DNA from: JACKBK01 sp963707275
GTDB taxonomy: Bacteria; Chloroflexota; Anaerolineae; JAAEKA01
DNA length: 64,000 bases
Direction: 5' to 3'
Assembly: GCA_963707275.1 (NCBI GenBank)
Contig: CAVPPH010000001.1
Location: forward strand, 620,001 to 684,000
In this document: positions 28,007 through 36,856 of the stretch, in pieces
Position numbering within the stretch: position 1 is the first letter of the stretch
How the letters are laid out: every line of letters starts with the position of its first letter
Made by a program: the position numbers and the translations under genes
The notes under the pieces: generated by a model
Database searches by the model: none
Told to the model about the DNA's origin: nothing
The model's input: the letters and a program-made list of their open reading frames with translations, nothing else

Positions 28007-29902
28007 TTACAGGTTCTCTTTGATTGCTTCAGCCGCGGCGCGGGTCATGCCCGGCACCGCGACCAGTTCATCAATGCTGGCGGCGCGGATCGCGTCTACC
28101 GAGCCGAAGGCTTTCAGCAGCGCCAGCCGCCGTTTGGGACCAACGCCCGGCACCTTTTCCAGTTGCGATGAGACGCTGGCCTGGCTGCGCAGGTCGCGGT
28201 GGAACGTGATGGCGAAGCGGTGCGCCTCGTCGCGGATGCGCTGCACGAGATAGAGGCCTTCGGAGTTGTCGGGCAACAGGATCGGGACACGCTGGCCGGG
28301 TACGAAGATCTCCTCGCGCTGCTTGGCCAGTCCGACCACCGGCACCTGGTCCAGCAGGTCGAACTCCTTCAGCACCTCGACCGCCACGCCAAGCTGGCCC
28401 TTGCCGCCGTCGATGATCACCAGGTCGGGCAGGATCGACCACTTGGCGACGCTGCCGCGGGCTTTGCTGCCGGGGTCGCTGTCCTGCGGCTCCACGGCGC
28501 GGCGGAAGCGGCGGCGCAGCATCTCGCGCATCGATGCGAAGTCGTCGGGCTCGCCCTGCGCGCCCTTGCCGCGGATCTTGAACTTGCGATAGTCCGACTT
28601 CCGCGGCGTGCCTTCGGCAAAGACGACCATCGCGCCGACGGTGTGGGTGCCTTGCAGCGTCGAGATGTCGTAGCACTCGATGCGGCCGGGCGGCACGTCC
28701 AGCGCCAGCGCGTTTTGCAGTTCCTGCAAGGCGATGACGTGCTTGCTCTTGTCGGTCATGCGCACAGCGCGCAGCGTGCGCAGCGCCTCGGCGGCGTTGC
28801 TTTGCACCAGCAGCACCAGCTTTCTGCTGTCGCCGCGCTGCGGCGCCTTGAGATGGAATGCAGCGTTGCGGCCCTCTTTCTCCGCGCGCTTGCCTTTCAG
28901 CCATTGCGCAAGGACATCGGCGCCGGCGGGCATCAGCGGCAGCAGAATCTCCGGCGGTATCACGCCCGAGTCATCGTAGAACTGCGACATGAACGAGGCC
29001 AGCAGCTCGGCCGGGTCGTCGCCCTTGGTGGCGGGCAGGATGAAGCTCTCGCGGCCGATCAGCTTGCCGCGGCGGACGAAGAAGACCTGGAACGCGGTCT
29101 CGTCGCCGCCGTCGTCGCTGGCAAAGGCGATCACGTCCTGGTCGACCGCTTTCGGCGCAACGACCTGCTGGCGCTCCACCAGCCGCTGCGCCAGCTTGAT
29201 CTGGTCACGGTACATCGCGGCGCGCTCGAAGTTCAGCGATTTGGCGGCGTTGCGCATCCGCCCGTCCAGCGCGTCGATGGCCTCGTCGCTGCGGCCTTCG
29301 AGGAAATCCACCAGCCCCTGCATGATCGCCTGGTATTCTTGCTTGTCCACCACGCCGATGCAGGGCGCGGCGCACAGCTTGATGTCGTAGTAGAGGCAGG
29401 CCCGCGGGTCGTTGCCGGTGATGTCGCGGTTGCAGGTCAGGTAGGGAAAGACGCGCCGCAGGTTGTCCAGCGTCTCGCGCACGGCGAATGCTGATGTGTA
29501 CGGGCCGTAATAGCCCGCGCCGTCGCGCAGCACCTTGCGCGTCACGCTGACCTTGGGAAAGTCGTCCTGCCAGTGAATCTTGATGTACGGATAGGTTTTG
29601 TCGTCCTTGAGCAGCACGTTGAAGCGCGGCTGGTGGCGCTTGATCAGCGTGTTCTCCAGGATCAGCGCGTCCACCTCGGTCGGGACGATGATCCACTCCA
29701 GGTCAACGATCTCGGACACCAGGCGGCGCGTCTTGCTGTCGTGCTGCGAGTCCTGGAAATAGGAACGGACCCGCGAGCGCAGGTTCTTGGCCTTGCCGAC
29801 GTAGATCACCTGGCCGCGCTTCCCCTTCATGATATAGACGCCGGTGGCCAGCGGCAGGCTGTCGAGATGCGCCTGCAGGGTATCTGAAACTGCTTGAGAC
29901 AT
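28007..29902 (-). CDS. uvrC: UvrABC excinuclease subunit C
   Basis: The 631-residue nuclease makes both incisions in nucleotide excision repair. The GIY-YIG domain (LATGVYIMKGKRGQVIYVGK) is at the start, then a UVR helix pair (FLEGRSDEAIDALDGRMR), the RNase H-like C-terminal nuclease (ECYDISTLQGTHTVGAMVV, LVIIDGGKGQLG) and a helix-hairpin-helix tail (LEKVPGVGPKRRLALLKAFG). ATG 29902 is preferred to the longer frame because a TGC-TATAAT box ends 7 bp before it, and the upstream extension would be coded by repeats. Confidence 0.93.
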   Translation of the reverse strand: MSQAVSDTLQAHLDSLPLATGVYIMKGKRGQVIYVGKAKNLRSRVRSYFQDSQHDSKTRRLVSEIVDLEWIIVPTEVDALILENTLIKRHQPRFNVLLKDDKTYPYIKIHWQDDFPKVSVTRKVLRDGAGYYGPYTSAFAVRETLDNLRRVFPYLTCNRDITGNDPRACLYYDIKLCAAPCIGVVDKQEYQAIMQGLVDFLEGRSDEAIDALDGRMRNAAKSLNFERAAMYRDQIKLAQRLVERQQVVAPKAVDQDVIAFASDDGGDETAFQVFFVRRGKLIGRESFILPATKGDDPAELLASFMSQFYDDSGVIPPEILLPLMPAGADVLAQWLKGKRAEKEGRNAAFHLKAPQRGDSRKLVLLVQSNAAEALRTLRAVRMTDKSKHVIALQELQNALALDVPPGRIECYDISTLQGTHTVGAMVVFAEGTPRKSDYRKFKIRGKGAQGEPDDFASMREMLRRRFRRAVEPQDSDPGSKARGSVAKWSILPDLVIIDGGKGQLGVAVEVLKEFDLLDQVPVVGLAKQREEIFVPGQRVPILLPDNSEGLYLVQRIRDEAHRFAITFHRDLRSQASVSSQLEKVPGVGPKRRLALLKAFGSVDAIRAASIDELVAVPGMTRAAAEAIKENL

Positions 29903-30260
29903 GGCAGCTATTATAGCACAGGCGGGGGGAAGGGGCGGAGAAGAGGGAAAGGAGGGAAATGGGAGTGGGAGAGTGGGGGAGCGGGGGAGGAGCCGGGAAG
30001 TTCGACTTTTTCGGGAAAGTCGAACTTCTGGTTTGCTGGACCCGGACATGGAGAGAACCGCGGATGGGGAGGAAGGCGCGGATTCTCCCGATGCGATGTC
30101 GCTCGGCTCTGATCCGCGGTTTCCTGTTGATCCGTGGTTCTCCGGCGTCCGTCATTCCCGCGGAGGCGGGAATGACGCTTCAGTGAAGGCGCGGCGGATG
30201 CCGAAAGCGCCGACCAAAGAAAGAAGCTCAACTTCTTCGGCGAAGTTGAGCTTCTCACAT
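29903..30260. repeat. Repeat-packed intergenic region
   Basis: In order: a purine tract with 7-bp periodicity (about 29926-29995); hairpin A2 of the AGTTCGACTT family (29997-30028, 13-bp stem, loop TTCGGG); a GAGAACCGCGGAT inverted pair (30053-30065 and 30130-30142, one mismatch); a GTCATTCCCGC hairpin (30151-30176); and hairpin A3 (30222-30255, 14-bp perfect stem, loop TTCGGC). No gene is visible in it. Confidence 0.75.
29910..29918 (-). promoter_or_regulatory. Leaderless-type extended -10 promoter of uvrC
   Basis: On the minus strand TGC then TATAAT (29915-29910) stands 7 bp before the uvrC ATG. Transcription would begin at or next to the start codon. Confidence 0.6.
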
Positions 30261-30866
30261 TCAGGTTGTCGTTGGCGGCCCGCTGACGGTCACGGTACCT
30301 GCTGCCAGCTTGTCGCGCTTGCGTTTGCGCCACCAGCGCCAGAGCAGCGCGCCTGACACCACCATCGCGATGAAGGTCAGGATCGGCACCAGGATCGACA
30401 TCACACTGACTACGAAGGCGATGACGTCCTCGATCACGCTGACCACCGGGTTGCCCAGCCCGCCGGTGGTCGCGGTTACCACGGGACGCACCGTCGCCTT
30501 GGTGGCGTGCACGCCGCCGGCCGAGATGATGCCCAGCGCCATGGCCAACACCGGGTGGATGTCGCTGACGGCGTTGTTGGTGCCGGCGAACAGGATCGCG
30601 CCGGCGGCCGGACGGATGACCGTCTGGATCACGTCGTTGGCGTGATCGACCAGCGGCACCTTGTCGGCCACCAGCTCGACGATCAGCAGCACCACCAGGA
30701 CGGCGATCACCCACGGATTGGTGAGCGCGTCGAAGGGCGCTTGCAGCGTGATCAGGTCGGTGTACCTGGCGGTCAGCGCGACGATCAGCAGCGGCAGGTA
30801 GGCGTTCAGACCGGCCGATGTTGACAGCCCGAAGGCTGTGAACACGGCCGTAATGCTCTCGATCAT
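30261..30866 (-). CDS. DUF4126 membrane protein
   Basis: The 201-residue protein has about five membrane segments. The first part, FTAFGLSTSAGLNAYLPLL, and LFAGTNNAVSDIHPVLAMALG with GVHATKATVRPVVT are DUF4126 hallmarks. Short Arg/Lys-rich cytoplasmic end. Its function is unknown. ATG 30866 overlaps the TGA of the upstream DUF4013 gene by 4 bp, so these two are cotranscribed. Confidence 0.82.
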   Translation of the reverse strand: MIESITAVFTAFGLSTSAGLNAYLPLLIVALTARYTDLITLQAPFDALTNPWVIAVLVVLLIVELVADKVPLVDHANDVIQTVIRPAAGAILFAGTNNAVSDIHPVLAMALGIISAGGVHATKATVRPVVTATTGGLGNPVVSVIEDVIAFVVSVMSILVPILTFIAMVVSGALLWRWWRKRKRDKLAAGTVTVSGPPTTT

Positions 30867-31699
30867 TCGCTCTCAGGTGCGGGCGCCTGGTCGTCAGGCT
30901 GGACGGCCGGCGCGGTCGTCTCGGTCTCGACTACGGGTGCTGTCACCATGACAGGCGCTGCTTCTGGCGTCGGGCTGACGGCGGTTTCCTCGGCGGTCGC
31001 CAACGTTGTGCCGCGACCCATTCCGACCTGGGCGTACAGATGCGCCTGGATCAGGTAGGTGATCAGCGTTCCGGCAGGGACCGTAACGATCAGGCCAACA
31101 AGACACAGCAGGGCGCCGACGACACTGGCGATCAGGCTCACCACGAAGCTTGCGACCATGACGATCAGGGTTACGATGATCACGTCGCCGATGTGCGCAC
31201 GGGTGAAGGACAGGATGTCGCCGAATGCCAGCGCTGCACCCAGCTTCTCGGTTTCAGCCAGCCGGATTGAGATGCCCGGCAGGGCCAGCGCCACCACGAC
31301 CGACCACAGAGCGACCAGGCACGAAAGACAGGCGATACCAAGCCCGCCGATCGAGGTCCAAAAATCGCTGTTGCTGCCGGTCAGCGCAGCCGGAACGATA
31401 GTCGCCAGGCCGATGACGATCGCCGGAATCGCCCACACAATTACCGCAACGGCCAACCGCACGCCTTGAACGAGCCATTCGCCCCAGCGGTCCTTCCATT
31501 CGGGCATCGGATACTGCTCGCCGTTGCGCACGTTGCGCAGCACGTCCAGCGCGTAGCCGATGATGATCAAATAGCCGATCAAGCCAACCAGAACGACGCT
31601 TAACAGCGAGCTCAGGATGAGAATGCCCGTGCCAATCGCCAGCTTGTTGACCCAGCGTGGATCCTCGAAGTAGTAGGTCAATGATTTACCAAGGTCCAT
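30863..31699 (-). CDS. DUF4013 membrane protein, paralogue 1
   Basis: ATG 31699 (MDLGKSLTYYFEDPRW) follows GGAGG; 278 residues. Opening with a conserved YYFEDPRWVNKLAIG amphipathic part, it has about six membrane segments, the family segment GYALDVLRNVRNGEQYPMPE and, late, LITYLIQAHLYAQVG. A Pro/Thr/Glu-rich cytoplasmic tail ends the protein. Function unknown; the fold suggests a bilayer-embedded structural or transport protein. It is a paralogue of the gene at 31881-32708, with the same N-terminal plan. Confidence 0.82.
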   Translation of the reverse strand: MDLGKSLTYYFEDPRWVNKLAIGTGILILSSLLSVVLVGLIGYLIIIGYALDVLRNVRNGEQYPMPEWKDRWGEWLVQGVRLAVAVIVWAIPAIVIGLATIVPAALTGSNSDFWTSIGGLGIACLSCLVALWSVVVALALPGISIRLAETEKLGAALAFGDILSFTRAHIGDVIIVTLIVMVASFVVSLIASVVGALLCLVGLIVTVPAGTLITYLIQAHLYAQVGMGRGTTLATAEETAVSPTPEAAPVMVTAPVVETETTAPAVQPDDQAPAPESE

Positions 31700-31822
31700 G
31701 GATTGCCTCCAGTTGTGAAAAACGGGTTGGTTGAATGTCGCTTGCAACGCAATTATAGCCTAACATAGCTGGCGATACAACACCAGAAACAAGCTGCGGC
31801 TGACTATCGGTTCGCCTGCATC

Positions 31823-31856
31823 AGGACCGGCAGTCCTTCCGAGGACCGCCGGTCCT
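31823..31856. terminator. Hairpin between the two DUF4013 genes
   Basis: AGGACCGGC (31823-31831) pairs with GCCGGTCCT (31848-31856), and an inner GTCCTTCCGAGGAC hairpin fills the loop. No long T run follows, so it may be a processing or repeat hairpin instead of a terminator. Confidence 0.4.
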
Positions 31857-31880
31857 TGCGGTCGTTGCGCGAGTTGCGGA

Positions 31881-32708
31881 TCAGCTTGTGGCGTCGTCAG
31901 CCGGGATGACCGTGCCGTCGGGCATGACCACCATGGTGTTGCCGGTCTGCGGTTTCTTCTTGCCAGCAGGCGGCGGTGGCGGCGGCGAGGCCTTGGGCGG
32001 CTTGGGCGGCGCAGTGGTTTCTTTGCCGTAGCCGACCTGCGCAAACATGTGCGCCGCGATCAGCTCGGACAGGAACACGCCTGCCGGCAGTGTGATTGCC
32101 AGGCCGATGATGCACATCAGCGTGCCCAGCACTGCGCCGACCGTCACTGCGGCGACAAACGCCACGGCGCTGGCAACCACTGCCACGATCACGTCGCCCA
32201 GGTTGTTGCGCGTCAGGAAGTAGATGTCGTTGAAGTTCAGCCCGGCGCGCACATCCTCGGTCTCAGCAAAGCGAATCGTCATCGCCGGCAGGATCAGGAA
32301 GAAGAAGATCCACCAGAGCGTACCCAGGCAGGCCGTCGCGATCAGGATCGAGCTGCCCATGAACTCAACGAAGCCATCGCTTCGCCACATCAACTGGTTG
32401 CCCAGCCCGTTGAAGCCGTTCAGCAGCAGGGCGGGCAGGCTCCAGATCAGCAGCAGTAGCAGGTACTTCAACCCTGAGACCATCCACTCGCCCCAGTGGT
32501 CGCGCCATTCCGGCAGCGGCTCAGCCACCCCGTTGCGCACGTTGCGCATCACATCCAGGCCGTAGCCCAGCACCAGCGCAATGCCCACGAAGCCTACCAG
32601 GATCGGCGTCAGCGGAATGCTCACCAGCAAAATCGCCGCGCCGATGGCCAGCTTGGTCAGCCAGTTTTTGTCCCGAAACACGTACGTAATCGACGTACCG
32701 ATATCCAT
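31881..32708 (-). CDS. DUF4013 membrane protein, paralogue 2
   Basis: ATG 32708 follows AGGAGG; 275 residues. The start MDIGTSITYVFRDKNWLTKL and segment GYGLDVMRNVRNGVAEPLPE parallel paralogue 1, as does LSELIAAHMFAQVGYG. It has about six membrane segments. The C-terminal tail is Pro-rich (KPPKASPPPPPPAG) and ends in a conserved-looking TMVVMPDGTVIPAD. Tandem duplication followed by tail divergence is the simplest history. Function unknown. Confidence 0.82.
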   Translation of the reverse strand: MDIGTSITYVFRDKNWLTKLAIGAAILLVSIPLTPILVGFVGIALVLGYGLDVMRNVRNGVAEPLPEWRDHWGEWMVSGLKYLLLLLIWSLPALLLNGFNGLGNQLMWRSDGFVEFMGSSILIATACLGTLWWIFFFLILPAMTIRFAETEDVRAGLNFNDIYFLTRNNLGDVIVAVVASAVAFVAAVTVGAVLGTLMCIIGLAITLPAGVFLSELIAAHMFAQVGYGKETTAPPKPPKASPPPPPPAGKKKPQTGNTMVVMPDGTVIPADDATS

Positions 32709-33241
32709 TGTTGTCCTCCTTGGTTTCGACGAAAAGCAGGAAATCTGTAGCGCTTTTCAAAAACCTATACGCAGGGGAGGGGGGAAGGTTGCAAGTTGCA
32801 GGTGGCAGGTGGCTGGTAACGGATGGCAGGCGGCGGGACGCGGGAAAACTCCCCTCTCCCTCAGGGAGAGGGGCGGGGGTGAGGGTGCGGCCCTTGCTGG
32901 CACGAGCGACCGCACCGGGCAGACACTCCCACAATTCTCTTTCCTGTGGCGACAGATGTGGGTGACCAGGCCGTTCGCATCGGAGGATGCAAACTCCGCA
33001 GGAAGGGGGGATGTCTGCGTCTTGAGGAGGCGGCACCCGGACGTGCGGAATGTTGGGCGCGGCCCGTTCGCATCGGAGGATGCGAACTCAGCAAGATTGT
33101 CATTGCGAGCCGCGGCGGCGAAGCAATCTTTCTGCTCCGCCCGAGACACTGCCACGGCGGCTGCCGCCTCGCAGTGACATATTCATCCATGTTGTGCGAA
33201 CAGAGCAAGGTCGTCTCAGATGCCGGTCTGGACGGCCTGGA
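32709..33241. repeat. Intergenic region made of several repeat families
   Basis: It holds an eight-unit 7-bp array (32787-32842, GGTTGCA type); a CCCTCTCCCTCAGGGAGAGG hairpin element with G-rich tail (about 32849-32890); two direct copies of a 26-bp hairpin element starting CCGTTCGCATCGGAGGATGC (32971-32996 and 33064-33089); and a GTCATTGCGAG element (33099-33178). No gene is visible. Confidence 0.75.
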
Positions 33242-34093
33242 TTAGAACGGCAACCCTAAACTCGACGTCAACCACGCCCGGAAAACGTTGATGGCGATGA
33301 TCTCCAGCGTCGCCATCGCCAGCCCGGCGACGATCAGCGGCAGCGTGTCCCGCCAACGTTCGACCGTCCCCGACCGCCGCAGCGCAATGGTCACCAGCAT
33401 CGTGTTGACAATCGTCAGCATCATCAGCGTACCGCCGACGCTCAGCAGCGCCAGCGGATAGAGCAGTTGCTGAATCTCGCTGTTCACCAGCACGACGATG
33501 GCGACGATGATCAGCACCAACAGCCCCACCTCGCGCCAGTTGCGGATGCTGCGTTGCGGCGAGGGATGCGCCCACATGCCGGCGTTGTAGAACGGCCAGA
33601 CCAGCGCGATCAACGCGACGCCCTGCATCGCGCCGGTCGTCACCCGCAGGATGTTCTGTGGTTCGTAGAGGTGCGGCAGGCCGGGGAAAAACGTCAGATA
33701 TGAGTTCAACCCGTCGAACGCCCAGACCGCCAGAAAGCCCAGCAGCAGCAGCACGATGCCGGTCGGCGGCAGCGCGGCCGCCTTGCCGCGGCCGAGAATG
33801 ACCAGCAGCACCAGCCCGAACAGTGCACCCAAATACTGCCCGGAGCAGCGCGCACACAGCGGCAACTGGTGGTCGCCAAAGAAGTATGAGCGCACCGAAA
33901 TCTGGTGGCAGACTGCGTAGCCAACGTGGTCAGCCTTTCCCAGCAGATCGCCCGGTGACAGGATCAGCACTGCCAGAATGAAACCGAGACCGCCGAACAG
34001 CAGCACACGGTCCAGCATACGTTGGCGCGGCGGCGGCGTTGACTCGTTACTCGACGGAGTTGGTTGCGGGCTTTCTGGAAGATTGGAAGTCAT
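33242..34093 (-). CDS. DUF2085 membrane protein
   Basis: ATG 34093 (MTSNLPESPQPTPSS) gives 283 residues; the longer frame would run through the inverted repeat upstream. CHQISVRSYFFGDHQLPLCA with RCSGQYLGALFG is the DUF2085 signature, where Cys and His residues could hold a metal or heme. About seven membrane segments follow. Its function is unknown. It is divergent from the asparaginase gene. Confidence 0.82.
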   Translation of the reverse strand: MTSNLPESPQPTPSSNESTPPPRQRMLDRVLLFGGLGFILAVLILSPGDLLGKADHVGYAVCHQISVRSYFFGDHQLPLCARCSGQYLGALFGLVLLVILGRGKAAALPPTGIVLLLLGFLAVWAFDGLNSYLTFFPGLPHLYEPQNILRVTTGAMQGVALIALVWPFYNAGMWAHPSPQRSIRNWREVGLLVLIIVAIVVLVNSEIQQLLYPLALLSVGGTLMMLTIVNTMLVTIALRRSGTVERWRDTLPLIVAGLAMATLEIIAINVFRAWLTSSLGLPF

Positions 34094-34169
34094 GCGGCGC
34101 GCTCTCGGATGCGTTGCAGTGTAGCATAGCGTCACCGGCCAAACAAACGTGGTCGAAAGTCGATCAGGT

Positions 34170-34238
34170 GACTCACAGATGGAAGGAAACACAGATACTC
34201 TTTTCTGGTTCACCTGTGTTTCTTTCCATCTGCGAGTC
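34170..34238. repeat. 25-bp inverted repeat between divergent genes
   Basis: Arms 34170-34194 and 34214-34238 are complementary except at two positions (arm core CACAGATGGAAGGAAACACA); loop 19 bases. Confidence 0.75.
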
Positions 34239-34268
34239 GCGGGCTTCCCCTCACCGCAAGGTGATCCA

Positions 34269-34298
34269 TTGGCATCGCGGTACGCTTGCGAGTACAAT
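34269..34298 (+). promoter_or_regulatory. Sigma-70 type promoter of the asparaginase gene
   Basis: TTGGCA (34269-34274), an 18-bp spacer and TACAAT (34293-34298) lie 42 bp before ATG 34341. Confidence 0.6.
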
Positions 34299-34340
34299 CT
34301 GCTACAAAATCGCAGCACTTACCACTCAGCGAGCCGCTCC

Positions 34341-35339
34341 ATGCCAGACACACTCCCCCGCATCCACATCATCGCCACCGGCGGCACCATCGCCATGCGC
34401 ATCGATCCAGTCGGTGGCGGACCGGTGCCGGCCGTCAGCGGCCAGGAACTGGTCTCGGCTGTGCCGGGCTTGCAGCTTGTCGCGGAGATCACCGTCGATG
34501 AGTTCGCCAACATCCCGTCCGAACGGATGCGGCCCGAGAACTGGCTCAGGCTGGCTGGCCGGGTTCAGGATCTTGTGGCGCAGGGAGCGGCCGACGGCAT
34601 CGTCATCCTCCACGGCACCGACACGATGGAGGAGACTGCCTTTTTCCTCGACATCACCGTGCCGACTGACACGCCCATCGTGTTCACCGGCTCCATGCGG
34701 GCAGCATCGGATCTGCAGGCCGACGGTCCCGCCAACATCTTGGCTGCGGCCACAGTCGCCGCGCATCCCGCTGCGCGCGGCCGCGGTGTGTTGATTGTCA
34801 TGCACGGCGAGATCCACTCGGCGCGGCGGGTCACCAAGATCGACACCTCCGATGTGGATGCCTTCGAGTCGGTGCTGCCGCCTGATCTGGGATCGGTGCG
34901 CGGCGGGCTGGTGGAGTTCAGCGAAACCTGGTCGCCACACGTCCACGTGCTGCTGCCCGACGCGCTGCCGCGGGTCGATATCGTGCTGATGTATGCCGGG
35001 GTGGACGACTTCGCGCTGCGAGCAGCGCTGCAACGCGGCGCGGCTGGACTGGTGATCGCCGGCGTTGGCGCGGGCAACGTCAACGAGGACCTGTACGGCG
35101 GAATCCTGGATGCACTGCACGCCGGTCTGCCGGTCGTTATCTCCAGCCGTGTGCCCTTCGGTGGCAGCCGGCCGATCTACGCCTATGCCGGCGGCGGTGT
35201 TGCCCTGCAGCGCGCCGGCGCGATCTTTGCCTTCGATCTCAACCCCCAGAAAGCCCGCGTGCTGCTAATGGCCGGTCTCGGCGCCGGCTACGACCAAACC
35301 CAACTCCAACGCCTCTTCGCTTCCACTCCTCCGACGTAG
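34341..35339 (+). CDS. L-asparaginase family protein
   Basis: ATG 34341 (MPDTLPRIHIIATGGTIAM) gives 332 residues; the promoter box at 34269-34298 excludes the longer frame. TGGTIA near residue 14 holds the first catalytic Thr, and VILHGTDTMEETAFFLD the second Thr with the catalytic Asp. FTGSMRAASD and ISSRVPFGGSRPIYAYAGG also fit. The enzyme hydrolyses L-asparagine to aspartate and ammonia; no signal peptide, so cytoplasmic. The stop codon abuts a GACGGTTT hairpin. Confidence 0.9.
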   Translation: MPDTLPRIHIIATGGTIAMRIDPVGGGPVPAVSGQELVSAVPGLQLVAEITVDEFANIPSERMRPENWLRLAGRVQDLVAQGAADGIVILHGTDTMEETAFFLDITVPTDTPIVFTGSMRAASDLQADGPANILAAATVAAHPAARGRGVLIVMHGEIHSARRVTKIDTSDVDAFESVLPPDLGSVRGGLVEFSETWSPHVHVLLPDALPRVDIVLMYAGVDDFALRAALQRGAAGLVIAGVGAGNVNEDLYGGILDALHAGLPVVISSRVPFGGSRPIYAYAGGGVALQRAGAIFAFDLNPQKARVLLMAGLGAGYDQTQLQRLFASTPPT

Positions 35340-35358
35340 GACGGTTTTCCAAACCGTC
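35340..35358. terminator. Short hairpin between convergent genes
   Basis: GACGGTTT and AAACCGTC pair around TCC, followed by TCTTCT. It begins one base after the asparaginase stop and can serve both directions. Confidence 0.55.
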
Positions 35359-35384
35359 TCTTCTACCGCTCTCCTGCTCCCACC

Positions 35385-36692
35385 CTACGCCCACGTTGCC
35401 ACACGCCGCACGCTGCGAGCACGATACGTCAGGTACGCCACCTCGCAGGTCAGCGCTGCCGTCCACGCCAGCGCCGCTGTCATCGCGCCCGGCCACGGCA
35501 GCATCATTGCGCCCACGATCACCGTCACATACAGCGTGCCGATGTGGATCACCGTCGCGATGGTGATCGCTGTCGTGCGCGAGAAGTGGATCAGCACGCC
35601 GCGCTGCCACGAGGTCAGCGTCGTCAGGCCGGGCACCAGCACCATCAATGCTGCGGGCACGCGCGCCAGCTCGACCAGATCCGGCGGCAGGCCAGACACG
35701 CCGGTGAACCACAGGCTGGAGAGCGGCGTCAGCGTCACGATCGCAGTCAGCAGCGTCAGACCACCCGCCAGCCGATAGCTAAATTTTCGTAACTCGCGAT
35801 ACAATTCACCGTCCCGGAGCAACGCCACCACCACCTCTTGCAGCGCGACGCCCGTGCTGCGCAGCAGGAACAGCAGGCCGTTGATCACCGGCCAAACCGC
35901 CAGCGAATCCAGCGCGCGCTGGCCCGCGGCTCAGACCGAGGCTGATGATCGGCTGGCCGGCCAGCACGATGAATGAGGTCATGGCCAGCGGCACGTAGAA
36001 GTTCAGCAGGCGCGACCACGTGAGCGGCTCCAGCGCCGGGTCGTCCATCGTCAGGTGCTCACGCACGGTGCTGCGCACGAAGATGTAGGCTGCGGTCATG
36101 CCGGCCAGCACGCCCACGCTGATGGCAATCGCCGCGACGTTGGCGCCCGAGGTCGCGCCCGACAGCAGACCGGCCAGCGCGGCTGCACCCGTTGCAACCA
36201 GGCGGATCGCGGTGGTGTAGGCCACGGTGCCGGGACGACCAAAGCGGATCAGCACGCCCTGCCACATCCGCCGGTAGGCGATGGCGCCCGCCCAGGGGGT
36301 CATCAGCAGGAACGCCGTGCGGCTCGGCTCGATCAACGCGGCGGCGCGCCCACCAGGTCGCCCAGAATCCACGCGTATAGCGGCGTCAATCCGATCAGCA
36401 GGTGCAGCGCGGTCAGTCCCCAGGCCATGATGTGGGTGAAGCGCAGCAGCAGGCGGTAGGATTGGCGATCCTTGGCCAGCGCGGTTCCCATGGTCAGGAA
36501 CATGATCACCGGACTTTCGACGATCAGCGCCAGCGAGAAGGTCAGCCCGTAGGCCGCCAGATTGAGCCTCGCCTCCGGCAGGCGCGCGATGACAGCGCTG
36601 AGCATCGGCTGCTCCAGCGCCATCAATATCCACATCGCCGCCAGCGGCAGCCAGAAGCGCGTGATCTTGCGCTGGGTGAGGAGGTCGGTCAC
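35385..36692 (-). CDS. Polytopic membrane protein, possibly MATE/flippase-like (two frameshifts)
   Basis: The start ATG 36692 opens MTDLLTQRKITRFWLPLAAM. Reading breaks at about 36340-36346 (one base missing) and at 35923-35925 (one extra base in a C run, plus strand). Repaired, the protein has 435 residues and about twelve membrane segments in two halves, with long helices such as LTFSLALIVESPVIMFLTMG and FYVPLAMTSFIVLAGQPIIS. The N-terminal FWLPLAAMWILMALEQPMLS recalls the start of MATE or polysaccharide flippases, but I cannot confirm the family. The upstream gap carries two AGTTCGACTT-type hairpins. Confidence 0.55.
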
Positions 36693-36751
36693 GGTGTTTT
36701 CCTGGCAATGTCAGAGGCGGCAAGCGCCTGGCCTGCCGCCTCTGGTACTCA

Positions 36752-36848
36752 AGAAGTTCGATTTCTTCGGAGAAGTCGAACTTCTCCATTTCTAGCATTT
36801 TCCCATGCCACGCCAGCAGCTCGACTTTACGGAAGAAGTCGAACTTCT
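36752..36848. repeat. Two hairpins of the AGTTCGACTT family
   Basis: A4 is 36752-36785 (15-bp stem with one mismatch, loop TCGG). A5 is 36815-36848 (14-bp imperfect stem). Both share the right arm GAAGTCGAACTTCTCC. Read on the minus strand each encodes a similar EKFDF-ELL peptide, which betrays the shared origin. Confidence 0.8.
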
Positions 36849-36856
36849 CCAAAGCC

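Noticed and set aside
28199..29494. 431-residue plus-strand frame opposite uvrC
   Set aside because: Long antisense frame in GC-rich DNA; no start site or conserved motif, while uvrC is complete on the other strand.
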